A stretch of DNA of 64,000 bases from Melioribacteraceae bacterium (GCA_016927595.1 JAFGMI010000026.1:62001-126000); one strand, 5' to 3'. Numbered from the stretch's first letter, positions 25,570-34,326 are shown. Numbers and translations: made by a program. Notes: generated by a model from the letters alone, not told the origin.

Positions 25570-27504
25570 ATGTTTGAACGGGAAATTCAATTCATTTATG
25601 ATTTTAATCAGAACAAGATTAAAAAATTAGGTGCTTTTATAACCTTCGGACAGCTGCAGCATTGCGATCTTCATCCTGCTATACTTAAATATATTTCCGG
25701 TGAAATAGATTTTCTTATATATGAAGACAGGCAAAAACTTCTGAAGGATTCGCTTTTTGATTATTCGGGTGAAACAATAACGAATTATTTTTCGCTTATC
25801 AGTGAAGAGATCAAAAAGACAAAAAGATTTTCGATCAACTACATCGAAAAACTGATTCTTCATGCTTCGTCATTTACTGTGAACTATATTTCGCGACCCA
25901 AGTGGTCTCTGCTTAAATTTATTTTTGATGAGGAAAAGAGCAAATCGGCATTGGAAGTCAAACAGATTTTCAACTACTTCTATTTTTATCCCACTTTGAA
26001 GAAAATTATAACTTCATATCTCGATAAGAAAAAAATCAATACAATATCGTTTGATGAATTTAAAGCATTGCTGGAAAAGATAGAGAAAATAGAACTGGAA
26101 ACTAATCACGTTAAAGTGATAAATGAAGCACTCGATACAATGGCTGAATTTTTTAATGTAGGCATATCTAAACGAAAACATATACCGATCAAGGCAGTCC
26201 AGTATTTTATGGCAGAAAAAAATCTTGATCCCTATCTTGAGATGCTTAAGGATAAAACGGAGAATCCGGAAATTACAAGATTTGACCTGAATGATTATAA
26301 GAACTGGTTTAACAATGTGATTTATATACCTCAGGAGGAGATTGAGGAAGCCGCAGCTCAGGATTCATTTGAATATCAGCATGAGTCGGCTGAGGAGGAA
26401 ACGGATGTTCAGCATGTGGATACATTCGGCGGAGATTATGATATAGAAAAATCCGCATCTGTTCAAGAATATGCAGAACCAGCTTCGGAAGAATCTGAAA
26501 CAGGTAATGACCAGGACGACCAACAGAGAATTATGCAGGAATCATTTGCGGAATACAGCGAAGCAGAACCCGATGAAGAGGTTGAAAACCTGGATGATGA
26601 AGAACCACTTGCAGAATTAAGTAACGAGAATGAGCCGCATCCCGGACAGCTTAAAATAGATGATAAAATTGTGGATATTGAAGAGGATCTGAGAGCGGAG
26701 TCGGGAACCGTTGATGATATTTATGAGCTGGCTAAAGAAGAAAAGGAAAATGAAGAAATAAAGGGAGAAATAAGTTCTGCTGAAATTGAAGCTTCTGTTC
26801 CGATCGAAGCTGAATTGGAAGATGAGGAAGATGAAGGTTTTGATACCCTGTTCGATAGTCCGGATACTTCTGTAAGTATGGAAGAGGAAAATATGGTTGC
26901 GGTAAATAAGGATGAAAGTCCGGAAACATTGGAAATCGAGAGTTCTGAATCGGAAGAATATGAAACTTCATTCTCAGATGATGAGATTGTTGAGGAGGAA
27001 GAAGCATCCGTAGAAGAGGAAACTATTATCGATCTTGAAAATAAAAAAACTACTTATGATGACGAGGAGCTATTTACTACCGATCATGAATATAGTAAAC
27101 GAGACTCTGCGGAAGACGAGGCTTCCGAAGAGGAGGAAGAACCAGAGTTATTTAATATGGAAACTCTTTCCCGAAACGAAGAGGATATGTCAGAAAAATT
27201 GGAAAGCAGCGGTCAATCTTTTGATGAACCCGATGAAGATGAAAAACCGGAAACGGGTGTGTCACCACAGATAGACGTTGTTGAGCTGCTGGAGAATAAG
27301 AAGATGAACAAAATTATTGATCTGGTTTTTGATTATGACATGGAAGAATTCGCAAGTGCTATTGAAAAAATTGCTGATGCAGTGAATGAGCAGGATGCTT
27401 TAAGAATTGTGGACGATATTTGTACTACCGCACAGGTAAATCCAACCTCTAAAGAAGCCAAGCTGTTTAAATCCATTATTTCCGAATACTACAATAAAAG
27501 CTGA
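25570..27504 (+). CDS. Conserved-looking acidic hypothetical protein
   Basis: The 644-residue product has no signal peptide. Residues 1-260 are a helical, K/E-rich globular domain (FERE-QFIYDFNQNKIKKLG, later PKWSLLKFIFDEEKSKS). Residues about 260-570 are a low-complexity, strongly acidic stretch of E, D and S, probably disordered. Residues about 575-644 form a second helical domain (MEEFASAIEKIADAVNEQD). It is not recognised as a named family. It ends 3 bp before obgE and is probably co-transcribed with it. Scaffold or chaperone-like roles are conceivable but unsupported. Confidence 0.8.
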   Translation: MFEREIQFIYDFNQNKIKKLGAFITFGQLQHCDLHPAILKYISGEIDFLIYEDRQKLLKDSLFDYSGETITNYFSLISEEIKKTKRFSINYIEKLILHASSFTVNYISRPKWSLLKFIFDEEKSKSALEVKQIFNYFYFYPTLKKIITSYLDKKKINTISFDEFKALLEKIEKIELETNHVKVINEALDTMAEFFNVGISKRKHIPIKAVQYFMAEKNLDPYLEMLKDKTENPEITRFDLNDYKNWFNNVIYIPQEEIEEAAAQDSFEYQHESAEEETDVQHVDTFGGDYDIEKSASVQEYAEPASEESETGNDQDDQQRIMQESFAEYSEAEPDEEVENLDDEEPLAELSNENEPHPGQLKIDDKIVDIEEDLRAESGTVDDIYELAKEEKENEEIKGEISSAEIEASVPIEAELEDEEDEGFDTLFDSPDTSVSMEEENMVAVNKDESPETLEIESSESEEYETSFSDDEIVEEEEASVEEETIIDLENKKTTYDDEELFTTDHEYSKRDSAEDEASEEEEEPELFNMETLSRNEEDMSEKLESSGQSFDEPDEDEKPETGVSPQIDVVELLENKKMNKIIDLVFDYDMEEFASAIEKIADAVNEQDALRIVDDICTTAQVNPTSKEAKLFKSIISEYYNKS

Positions 27505-27507
27505 CCG

Positions 27508-28494
27508 ATGTTTATTGATGAATCAAAAATTTTCGTTCGTTCCGGTGACGGTGGAGACGGTGCAGTTGCTTTCCGGAGGGAAAAATATGTGCCTAAAGGC
27601 GGTCCGGCAGGCGGTAATGGTGGTAAAGGCGGTAATGTGGTTTTCATAGCCGACAGGAATATCAATACATTGATCAACTTTAAATACAAAAGGAAATTTG
27701 CAGCAGGCAACGGACAGAAAGGAGCAAATTTCTTGAAGGACGGCAAAGATGGTAAAGATGTTGTAATAAAAGTACCTGTGGGAACTATAATCAGAGACTT
27801 GTCATCAAATGAAATTCTTGCGGATCTTGACGAAGATGGATCGGAAGTCATACTGCTTAAAGGCGGTAAGGGGGGAAAAGGCAACAGCAATTTCGCTACG
27901 TCAACTAATCAGACACCCAGATTTGCTGAAAATGGCAAGCCGGGAGTTGAAAAGGAGATAATACTTGAGCTTAAACTTATAGCTGATGTCGGTCTTGTTG
28001 GGTTCCCGAATGCCGGGAAATCGACGTTTATTTCGGCGGTTTCTGCAGCAAGACCGAAAATTGCAGATTATCCCTTTACAACGCTCGAGCCGAATCTGGG
28101 AATCGTAAAATATTCGGATTTCAGCAGCTTTGTTATCGCCGATATACCAGGAATAATTGAAGGCGCTCATAAAGGGAAAGGTCTTGGAATAAGATTTCTG
28201 AAGCATATCGAAAGAACCAGGATTCTCTTAATACTCATTGATGTAACTGATGAAAATTATAGGGAAACTTATAAAATAATACTGAATGAATTAAGTAAGT
28301 TCAGTGCTGAGGTTGCTTCGAAAAAAAAGGTTCTTGCTTTTACCAAAATGGACATGCTTGATAGTGATGCCTCAAAAAAAACTGGTAAAAGGAGTTTAAA
28401 GGGATTTCCGGAAAGTACGTTTTTTATTTCTTCAGTTAGCGGATTTAATATTAAATCGCTGTTGGATAGTCTATGGCATTCATTAAACGATTGA
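27508..28494 (+). CDS. obgE: GTPase Obg/CgtA
   Basis: The 328-residue essential GTPase is involved in 50S ribosome maturation and stress control. The glycine-rich N-terminal Obg domain (1-158) contains VRSGDGGDGAVAFRREK and GGKGGKGNSNF. The G domain follows with G1 GFPNAGKST, G3 DIPGIIEGAHKGKGLG and G4 FTKMD. The C-terminal OCT extension of some homologues is missing, which is common. Its last 22 bp overlap the start of the permease gene. Confidence 0.96.
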   Translation: MFIDESKIFVRSGDGGDGAVAFRREKYVPKGGPAGGNGGKGGNVVFIADRNINTLINFKYKRKFAAGNGQKGANFLKDGKDGKDVVIKVPVGTIIRDLSSNEILADLDEDGSEVILLKGGKGGKGNSNFATSTNQTPRFAENGKPGVEKEIILELKLIADVGLVGFPNAGKSTFISAVSAARPKIADYPFTTLEPNLGIVKYSDFSSFVIADIPGIIEGAHKGKGLGIRFLKHIERTRILLILIDVTDENYRETYKIILNELSKFSAEVASKKKVLAFTKMDMLDSDASKKTGKRSLKGFPESTFFISSVSGFNIKSLLDSLWHSLND

Positions 28495-29483
28495 CCGTCT
28501 TTAATCTTGTTAGTATAAGTTTTTTTCTTTTAACAGCTTTAGTATGTACTGTATTTATTGCCCTTTCAATAGGTTCTGTGAATATTCCGATTCCCGAGAT
28601 ATTCAATTCAATATTTGGAAATGAAGCTAATGAAGTTAATCATCGCATAATAACCGAACTCAGACTTCCCAGGATAATACTTGCTGTGGCAGTGGGAGGG
28701 GGATTATCGGTTGCCGGCGTTGTATTTCAATCAATTCTGCTGAATCCGCTTGCCGAGCCGTATATTCTGGGAGTTTCCAGCGGAGGTACTTTCGGAGCAG
28801 TTTTTGCTTTGTTCCTGGGATTAACTTTCTGGGGTCAGCAGTTATTTGCGTTTACAGGTGCCTTGATGGTTATAATGATCGTGTATTCATTAGGACGCAG
28901 AGGCGGAACTGTAAATCCGAACACGCTGCTGCTTTCGGGAGTAATGACAGGTGCTTTCTTCTCTGCGCTTATATTGTTCTTCATTACTTTCGTCGACGGT
29001 TCGTTCCGGTCTGCATTGTTCTGGCTGCTGGGGAATCTTTCACTGGCTCAGTCGTACGAAATCTGGATTGTTTTTCCGATTGTAATAATCCTATCCGCAA
29101 TACTTTTTCTGTTTTCCAACAGGCTGAATCTTCTTTCATTGGGGGACGAAACAGCGGATCATCTCGGTATAAACAGTAAAAGCACCAGAAAACTGGTATA
29201 TTTATTCTCTAGCCTGCTTGTAGGAGCAGTTGTATCAATCAGCGGAATAGTCGGTTTCGTCGGCTTGCTCGTACCGCATTCATGCAGAATAATTTTCGGA
29301 ACAGATAACAGGCTATTAATTCCGGCTTCGTTTTTTGTCGGTTCCATATTCCTGATATTTTCTGATCTTCTGGCAAGAACTCTTATTTCCCCATCTGAAT
29401 TACCGGTTGGAGTAATAACAGCTGTAGTTGGCGCCCCGGTTTTTATTTATTTGCTTAAATCGCAAAGGTCTTTTCCCGTATAA
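28473..29483 (+). CDS. FecCD-family ABC transporter permease
   Basis: The 336-residue protein has about 9 to 10 TM helices. It carries family motifs ELRLPRIILAVAVGGGLSVAG, QSILLNPLAEPYILGVSSGG and GFVGLLVPHSCRIIFGTDNR (split at the usual sites). It belongs to the BtuC/FhuB/FecCD importers for iron-siderophore, heme or cobalamin. It overlaps obgE by 22 bp and is followed by a tRNA, so no ATPase or binding protein is adjacent. Partners must be encoded elsewhere, or the operon has been broken up. A substrate cannot be assigned. Confidence 0.93.
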   Translation: MAFIKRLTVFNLVSISFFLLTALVCTVFIALSIGSVNIPIPEIFNSIFGNEANEVNHRIITELRLPRIILAVAVGGGLSVAGVVFQSILLNPLAEPYILGVSSGGTFGAVFALFLGLTFWGQQLFAFTGALMVIMIVYSLGRRGGTVNPNTLLLSGVMTGAFFSALILFFITFVDGSFRSALFWLLGNLSLAQSYEIWIVFPIVIILSAILFLFSNRLNLLSLGDETADHLGINSKSTRKLVYLFSSLLVGAVVSISGIVGFVGLLVPHSCRIIFGTDNRLLIPASFFVGSIFLIFSDLLARTLISPSELPVGVITAVVGAPVFIYLLKSQRSFPV

Positions 29484-29520
29484 AATGTAATTTATTAATA
29501 ATTTTACACCAACTTGATAT

Positions 29521-29551
29521 TTGAACTTATCTGATCAATGTCCTATATTTA
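29521..29551 (+). promoter_or_regulatory. Bacteroidetes-type promoter for tRNA-Met
   Basis: TTG at 29521-29523, 20 bases, then TATATTTA at 29544-29551 (consensus TAnnTTTG, last base differs). The predicted start is about 15 bases before the tRNA. Confidence 0.5.
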
Positions 29552-29572
29552 ATGTTCTGTTTTTTAAGTATT

Positions 29573-29646
29573 GGCGAGGTAGCTCAGTCGGTTAGAGCAG
29601 TGGAATCATAATCCACGTGTCGGGGGTTCGAATCCCTCCCTCGCTA
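29573..29646 (+). tRNA. tRNA-Met (CAU anticodon)
   Basis: A complete cloverleaf can be folded. The acceptor is GGCGAGG/CCTCGCT (first pair G-U), the D arm is GCTC/GAGC, and the anticodon stem GTGGA/TCCAC encloses loop ATCATAA with CAT in positions 34-36. The variable loop is GTGTC, and the T arm GGGGG/CCCTC encloses TTCGAAT. The discriminator is A, and CCA is not encoded. The AATCATAATC context is that of elongator tRNA-Met; the initiator and the tRNA-Ile2 read by TilS are less likely. secG starts 20 bp downstream. Confidence 0.93.
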
Positions 29647-29666
29647 CAAAAACCGGAGAGTAAAAT

Positions 29667-30035
29667 ATGTATACTTTATTAACTATAATTGCTATTATTG
29701 CTTCTGTTCTTTTAGTAGTAGTTGTTTTATTACAATCGAGTAAGGGCGGCGGTCTTGCCGGAATTACTGGTGATACTGGTAACTTCGGGCAGATGTTCGG
29801 AACTCGCAGAACTGCGGATTTTCTCTCAAAATTTACATGGTGGCTGGGCGGCATAATCGTCGGTCTTTCACTTGTAATAAACTTATTCTTTTTACCCGGT
29901 CAATCTACTACTGAACAACGGGAAAGTATTATTCAGGGGACTCAGACTCCAACTGTACCCGCAACACCTGCATTACCCGAACAAACGCAGTCGGATAACC
30001 AGGATCAGGGAACAACCGATACAGAACAAAAATAA
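29667..30035 (+). CDS. secG: Preprotein translocase subunit SecG
   Basis: The 122-residue membrane protein has two TM helices (LLTIIAIIASVLLVVVVLLQ and the region around WWLGGIIVGLSLVINLFF). The cytoplasmic loop SSKGGGLAGITGDTG with FGTRRTADFLSK is diagnostic for SecG, the auxiliary subunit of SecYEG. A Pro/Thr/Gln-rich tail of about 40 residues extends the C-terminus, as in other Bacteroidetes-type SecG. It lies close behind the tRNA gene and is followed by a strong terminator. Confidence 0.95.
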   Translation: MYTLLTIIAIIASVLLVVVVLLQSSKGGGLAGITGDTGNFGQMFGTRRTADFLSKFTWWLGGIIVGLSLVINLFFLPGQSTTEQRESIIQGTQTPTVPATPALPEQTQSDNQDQGTTDTEQK

Positions 30036-30053
30036 GTCTAATTATTTCGATTA

Positions 30054-30088
30054 AAGCCTGTTCCTATAAAGAGGGACGGGCTTTTTTT
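30054..30088 (+). terminator. Rho-independent terminator after secG
   Basis: A 12-bp stem with a few G-U pairs (aagcctgttcct with agggacgggctt) around a short loop, followed by seven or more T. Confidence 0.92.
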
Positions 30089-30114
30089 GTTTATCCTAAT
30101 TCTAAAGGTGAATT

Positions 30115-30954
30115 ATGCCGAATAAAATTAAAAAACCGGTTAAAGCGTATAAAAATTTGGATTTTTTGAGTTCTACCGATGCAAGGACTATAAGAATTTT
30201 ATCAGAATTTTATGAGCCGATGTCGAGGTTCAGTAGAAAAAAAATACAGGACACCGTTGTGTTTTTCGGCTCGGCAAGAATTACTTCTGAAAAAGAAGCA
30301 AAGCAAAAGCTGAATCAGCTCCGTAAAAAAGCAAAAAACAGCAGTAAAAATTATTCTTCAGAAATCAGGCATGCGGAGCGAATGCTCGAAATGTCTCGTT
30401 ATTATGAAGATGCAGTAGAGTTGTCTAAACTTCTTTCTGAATGGTCGAATAAAATATCCGATGATAAAAAGAGGTTTATAGTTTGCAGCGGCGGGGGACC
30501 GGGTATTATGGAAGCAGCCAGCAAAGGAGCAAAACTCGCAGGCGGAATGTCCGTAGGGCTGAATATAAGTATACCATTCGAACAGTTTGTTAATAAATAT
30601 GTTGATCCCGATCTGGCATTCGAATTCCATTACTTCTTCATGAGGAAATTCTGGCTTGTATATATGGCAAAGGCTTTAATAGTGTTTCCTGGAGGATTCG
30701 GAACCCTGGATGAACTGATGGAAGTTATTACACTGATGCAGACAGGTAAGATTAAGAAACAAATGAAGGTAATTATTTACGATTCGAAGTTCTGGAAGAA
30801 TGCAATAAATTTTAATCATCTTATCGAACAGGGCACAATCAGCAAAAGTGATTTGAAACTGTTTCAATTTTGTGATACCGTTGATGAAGCTTTTCAGGCA
30901 ATCACAAAACACTTCACAAAAAACTATTTAAACAAAAAAAGGCTGAGTATCTGA
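30115..30954 (+). CDS. LOG-family nucleotide phosphoribohydrolase
   Basis: The 279-residue protein has the Rossmann-like LOG fold: VVFFGSARI, CSGGGPGIMEAASKGAKLAGG, and the catalytic signature PGGFGTLDELMEV. Family members hydrolyse the N-glycosidic bond of nucleoside 5'-monophosphates (cytokinin riboside 5'-phosphate in LOG; pyrimidine/purine nucleotides in PpnN). Older annotations as lysine decarboxylase are wrong for this family. Compared with short LOG proteins it has a helical insert around residues 60-100. It is a stand-alone gene between two terminators. Confidence 0.88.
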   Translation: MPNKIKKPVKAYKNLDFLSSTDARTIRILSEFYEPMSRFSRKKIQDTVVFFGSARITSEKEAKQKLNQLRKKAKNSSKNYSSEIRHAERMLEMSRYYEDAVELSKLLSEWSNKISDDKKRFIVCSGGGPGIMEAASKGAKLAGGMSVGLNISIPFEQFVNKYVDPDLAFEFHYFFMRKFWLVYMAKALIVFPGGFGTLDELMEVITLMQTGKIKKQMKVIIYDSKFWKNAINFNHLIEQGTISKSDLKLFQFCDTVDEAFQAITKHFTKNYLNKKRLSI

Positions 30955-30968
30955 ACCCAGCCTTTTTT
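30935..30968. terminator. Bidirectional terminator between the LOG gene and rpsU
   Basis: Stem aaaaaaggctg / cagcctttttt with a 12-base loop. T-runs lie on both strands, so it can end the plus-strand LOG gene (overlapping its stop codon) and the minus-strand rpsU. Confidence 0.88.
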
Positions 30969-30989
30969 ATTAAAAGTACCAGTGAAATT

Positions 30990-31187
30990 TTATCTGCTGT
31001 CTCTCTGAGAATCCTTAACTGCTCGTCTCTTAGCTTTAATCTTTTCCATTCGTTTCTCGATCGACGGTTTTACGAAAAAGGTTCTCTTTTTGAATTCTTT
31101 TAAAACACCTGATCTTTCGTATTTCTTTTTGAATCTTTTAAGAGCCCTGTCGATGTTTTCGTTTTCCGATAAAATTATGCCTACCAA
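30990..31187 (-). CDS. rpsU: 30S ribosomal protein S21
   Basis: The 65-residue, very basic protein has the S21 signature SENENIDRALKRFKKKYE followed by VLKEFKKRTFFVKPS. The start codon is TTG (complement of 31185-31187), with an AGGTGA ribosome binding site 5 bases upstream. The next in-frame candidates would truncate the conserved N-terminus, so TTG is preferred. Confidence 0.95.
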   Translation of the reverse strand: MVGIILSENENIDRALKRFKKKYERSGVLKEFKKRTFFVKPSIEKRMEKIKAKRRAVKDSQRDSR

Positions 31188-31228
31188 AGTATATCACCTG
31201 CCTTTAAATGTTTAAAAAAATATGTCAA

Positions 31229-31260
31229 CAAAGATATTCTGAATAAACTAAATACGCAAA
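31229..31260 (-). promoter_or_regulatory. Bacteroidetes-type promoter for rpsU
   Basis: On the minus strand TTG (31259-31257) is followed after exactly 20 bases by TATCTTTG (31236-31229), a perfect TAnnTTTG box. The predicted start at about 31222 leaves a leader of some 35 bases. Confidence 0.75.
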
Positions 31261-31279
31261 TTTAAAATAATGATTCGGG

Positions 31280-32107
31280 CTAATTTTGTCGGAAACATTC
31301 GGATATGAAATACTTTTCAACTTTTTGAGGATTATCGTTGGTTACAAGTGTAATAATATTATCATCATATCTGAAAATAAAAGTAGAGTGATTTTTATAT
31401 TCGAGTTTTATAAAATCGCCTTTATAACACGCACTGCTGATTTCATCAGGTAGTTCGAGTACACGATTGTTTTCCAGGAAAAAACGATTGACCTGATATA
31501 GGTAAATTAAATGTCCTGAATCGTCCGAATAAATATGATGGGCAAGTTTGGTGCCGGCTTCATCCGAAACCACTGCACCAGTAATTTTCCACGGTACCAT
31601 TTTCGGAACGAAAGCAGCATAATTTACACCTGATTCACTGAAGAAACTTTTTACTTCTTCTGGTGTGCCGCATAATTTCTGCGGTTTTAATTTTCCGTTC
31701 ATTAAACTGACGAAATTAGCCTCAGCCTGTTTATACATGTTTCTTGGTGATGTTTTGCCTGAATCATTTAATAATATGAAAATAAATGAAGTAATAGCAA
31801 AAACTGCTGCGGCAAAAGCTGTCTTTTTGTTTAGAAATAAATTTATATATGAGTTGTTTTTTCTTGTTTTAGTCCGGGCTTTTCCTGTGGTACTTTCTAT
31901 TATTCTGGATTGCAATTTATGGGGCGCATTTAAACGCAGAACCCTATTTGAGACAACAGATTTAACAGTGGTTTGAATTTTATATTCTATTTCACAATCC
32001 CTGTTGTTTCTAATAATTTCCTTTAAATAACTAATTCTTTCCGGATCTTTAATCTCGCAGTCAGCCAGGGCTGTCAATTCTTCATACAAGTAAATCCTTC
32101 TTTCCAT
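31280..32107 (-). CDS. Putative anti-sigma factor
   Basis: The 275-residue protein has one TM helix (about residues 93-112, TAFAAAVFAITSFIFILLN). A cytoplasmic N-terminal domain contains ALADCEIKDPERISYLKE, and the periplasmic C-terminal domain is about 160 residues. This layout, and a start 12 bp after the ECF sigma gene, are typical of membrane anti-sigma factors. The classical HxxxCxxC zinc motif is absent; C17 and the later RDCEIEY cysteine are the only N-terminal cysteines. The sensed signal is unknown. Confidence 0.75.
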   Translation of the reverse strand: MERRIYLYEELTALADCEIKDPERISYLKEIIRNNRDCEIEYKIQTTVKSVVSNRVLRLNAPHKLQSRIIESTTGKARTKTRKNNSYINLFLNKKTAFAAAVFAITSFIFILLNDSGKTSPRNMYKQAEANFVSLMNGKLKPQKLCGTPEEVKSFFSESGVNYAAFVPKMVPWKITGAVVSDEAGTKLAHHIYSDDSGHLIYLYQVNRFFLENNRVLELPDEISSACYKGDFIKLEYKNHSTFIFRYDDNIITLVTNDNPQKVEKYFISECFRQN

Positions 32108-32119
32108 AAATAATTTTTA

Positions 32120-32674
32120 TTATTCTTTAATAAATCCGTTTTCTTTTGCGTAATCAAATAGTTTTGTATACAACATTTTTCTAGCTCTGTGGAGGCGCGA
32201 TCGGACAGTCCCGACCGGGCAGTCGATAAATTCTGCTATTTCCTCGTATGTGAAACCTTCCACATCACTGAGTATGATTACAGTTCTGAAATCTTCCGGC
32301 ATCGAATCAAGTGCTTTGCTGACATCGTCATCCATCAAATTTGCATAAACATCTGCCTCCAGATGTTCGGTCTTGACATCACTTGCCTTAATATTCTCGT
32401 AAAAATTCTGCACATCATCGTAATCAACTTTGCCGGGTTGTTTTGTATTTTTTCTATAATCGTTAATAAATGAATTCTTCATTATTCTAAACAACCAAGC
32501 CTTGCAATTAGTGCCTTTTTCAAACTTATCGAAGAACCGGAACGCTTTTAGAAATGTTTCCTGAACCAGATCGTCGGCATCGTCGGAATCGCCGGTCATT
32601 TTATAGGCAAAGTTATAGAGTGCATCAACATGTGGAAGGGCTTCGCGTTCAAATTCTTTATAGAGGTCATTCAT
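32120..32674 (-). CDS. ECF (RpoE-type) RNA polymerase sigma factor
   Basis: The 184-residue protein has sigma region 2 (DALYNFAYKMTGDSDDADDLVQETFLKAF type motif, about residues 15-85) and region 4 (EDFRTVIILSDVEGFTYEEI with GTVRSRLHRARKML, about 125-175). It directs RNA polymerase to stress- or envelope-related promoters. It is co-transcribed with the putative anti-sigma gene and follows the carboxypeptidase gene by 31 bp. Confidence 0.95.
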   Translation of the reverse strand: MNDLYKEFEREALPHVDALYNFAYKMTGDSDDADDLVQETFLKAFRFFDKFEKGTNCKAWLFRIMKNSFINDYRKNTKQPGKVDYDDVQNFYENIKASDVKTEHLEADVYANLMDDDVSKALDSMPEDFRTVIILSDVEGFTYEEIAEFIDCPVGTVRSRLHRARKMLYTKLFDYAKENGFIKE

Positions 32675-32705
32675 AGTTTTTAGTATTCAGTTACAACAGC
32701 TTATT

Positions 32706-34202
32706 TTACTTTAGAATAATACCATTTAAAATATTATTTCTTTTCGACCTGTTGTCAAAAACAAATCCATTTACAATTGTATAGCGCACCTTGTTATTCT
32801 CCAGAATTACTAGATTTGCAGGTATATCCAATTTTACTTTATTCTGTATTTTCCCGGTGTTCTTCTTCATAATAGTAATTGGAAAATCGATATGGTTAAT
32901 TTCCGGATCGATGCTGTTTAACTCAACTGTTGTATAGCCTTCTGAAAGCAGGGAATCGAAATCCAATTTTTTCAACTCGCTGATATTCTCAAAGGTACAG
33001 GGATAAATCCTGCCGTTTTCAACCGTCATTCCGGTACAGTCATATTCATCATATCCGTAGAAGGTTGAAAGATCACCCAAATCTTCTATAATCCCTTCGT
33101 AATAATCATCACGATTTCCGTTCTTTCCTTTTTCATTAAAATTAATTCCAATATCCAACGTAAAATAATCCGAATTGTACTTTTGTTTGAGGTTTTTTAA
33201 AAGCAGATCAAAAAGACGCTTTTTATTTTCCGGTATCTTAAAGTATTCAGTTGTTTCGATTTTCTTAAAATCACCGGTCGCCATGGAATTAAGAGCAATC
33301 AATATTGATATAAAATTCAGCTTCCGCAGAAATTGTTTTTCATAATTATTTTTCCAGCCGCCTGATTCGATTAATATTGTTCCGGTACCCCACTTTACGA
33401 AATTATCGCCGAACGCTCTCGGCTCAAATTCATCGTCGTACCTTGCAATATGTCCGGGTATGTATTTATCCAGTTCGTCTTTCATTTTGACGATAATCTT
33501 CATCGCGTCGGACCGGATTTCGTTGATGTCCTTCTGATAATTGTACGCCGGTGCGAGAAAAGAAAGAGTAGCGGCTTTATATGTATTTCCGGCAGTATAT
33601 CTTTGATCCTGATCGTGAAGGTTGAACCCGTATCTAGGTTTAATAGAATCCTGGATATTTCTCAGAGCCTGTGATTCGGGATACTGAAGTCGTAATGCGT
33701 CTCTGTTCAGGTCGATATCCAGTGCATTACGGCGCGTAAATCTTTCAGCGCCGTCTGGATTAAGCATCGGAATGAAATGAATTGTAAGTTTTTCCTGAAA
33801 CCTTTTTCTTATATCATTGTATTTATCATCTTCACTCAAAAAATTGAAAATATCTATCAATGCCATTGTTGCGGTTGGTTCGTCTCCATGCATTTGAGAC
33901 CAGGCCAGGACATGTGTTTTGCCCGATCCGTAACTGATCATTCGTATATTCCGTTTCTCAAGTGATGAACCGATAACTTTCTGTCTGAATAAATCGGATT
34001 GGATCGCTTCGTCTATATAATTGTTCATTTCGTCATAGTTAAATCTTTTGTTGACAACTCTCGTTTCTTTGTAGGTGTCATAATCATTATAAAGGTCTTC
34101 AGAGAAGAGCATTTGAGCCTCGATTGATTGTATCTGAATTAAAAAAAATAAAAGCAAAAATAAAGACTGATGGATATAAATATTACGCAAAAGATTTCTC
34201 AC
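32706..34202 (-). CDS. Secreted M14-family zinc carboxypeptidase
   Basis: The 498-residue exported protein has a signal sequence (HQSLFLLLFFLIQIQSIEAQ). Its M14 peptidase domain has the zinc motif SQMHGDEPTAT (H105, E108), a downstream ligand region GFNLHDQDQRYTAG, the substrate-binding RNALDIDLNRDALRL, and a catalytic glutamate in TILIESGGW. The roughly 150-residue C-terminal part is predicted to be mostly beta. It probably removes C-terminal residues from peptides in the periplasm or outside. The start is GTG. It may be the first gene of an operon with the sigma/anti-sigma pair. Confidence 0.88.
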   Translation of the reverse strand: MRNLLRNIYIHQSLFLLLFFLIQIQSIEAQMLFSEDLYNDYDTYKETRVVNKRFNYDEMNNYIDEAIQSDLFRQKVIGSSLEKRNIRMISYGSGKTHVLAWSQMHGDEPTATMALIDIFNFLSEDDKYNDIRKRFQEKLTIHFIPMLNPDGAERFTRRNALDIDLNRDALRLQYPESQALRNIQDSIKPRYGFNLHDQDQRYTAGNTYKAATLSFLAPAYNYQKDINEIRSDAMKIIVKMKDELDKYIPGHIARYDDEFEPRAFGDNFVKWGTGTILIESGGWKNNYEKQFLRKLNFISILIALNSMATGDFKKIETTEYFKIPENKKRLFDLLLKNLKQKYNSDYFTLDIGINFNEKGKNGNRDDYYEGIIEDLGDLSTFYGYDEYDCTGMTVENGRIYPCTFENISELKKLDFDSLLSEGYTTVELNSIDPEINHIDFPITIMKKNTGKIQNKVKLDIPANLVILENNKVRYTIVNGFVFDNRSKRNNILNGIILK

Positions 34203-34279
34203 TAGTTTTTTCTAATACTTAACATAAAATATGAATTTTAAATGAGATATATGATGTGTAATTCTAAATTGATAACACC

Positions 34280-34302
34280 ATGCCGGCAGTAAGCGCCGGC
34301 AT
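34280..34302 (-). repeat. GC-rich hairpin downstream of the OMP gene
   Basis: Arms atgccggc and gccggcat (8 bp, perfect) with a 7-base loop AGTAAGC, 24 bp after the stop of the minus-strand outer-membrane protein. No T-run lies on either side. It resembles the hairpin at 6398-6421, also just behind a minus-strand stop and with a GTAA-containing loop. Confidence 0.55.
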
Positions 34303-34326
34303 TTAAAATCAACAGAGGGGAGTTAT

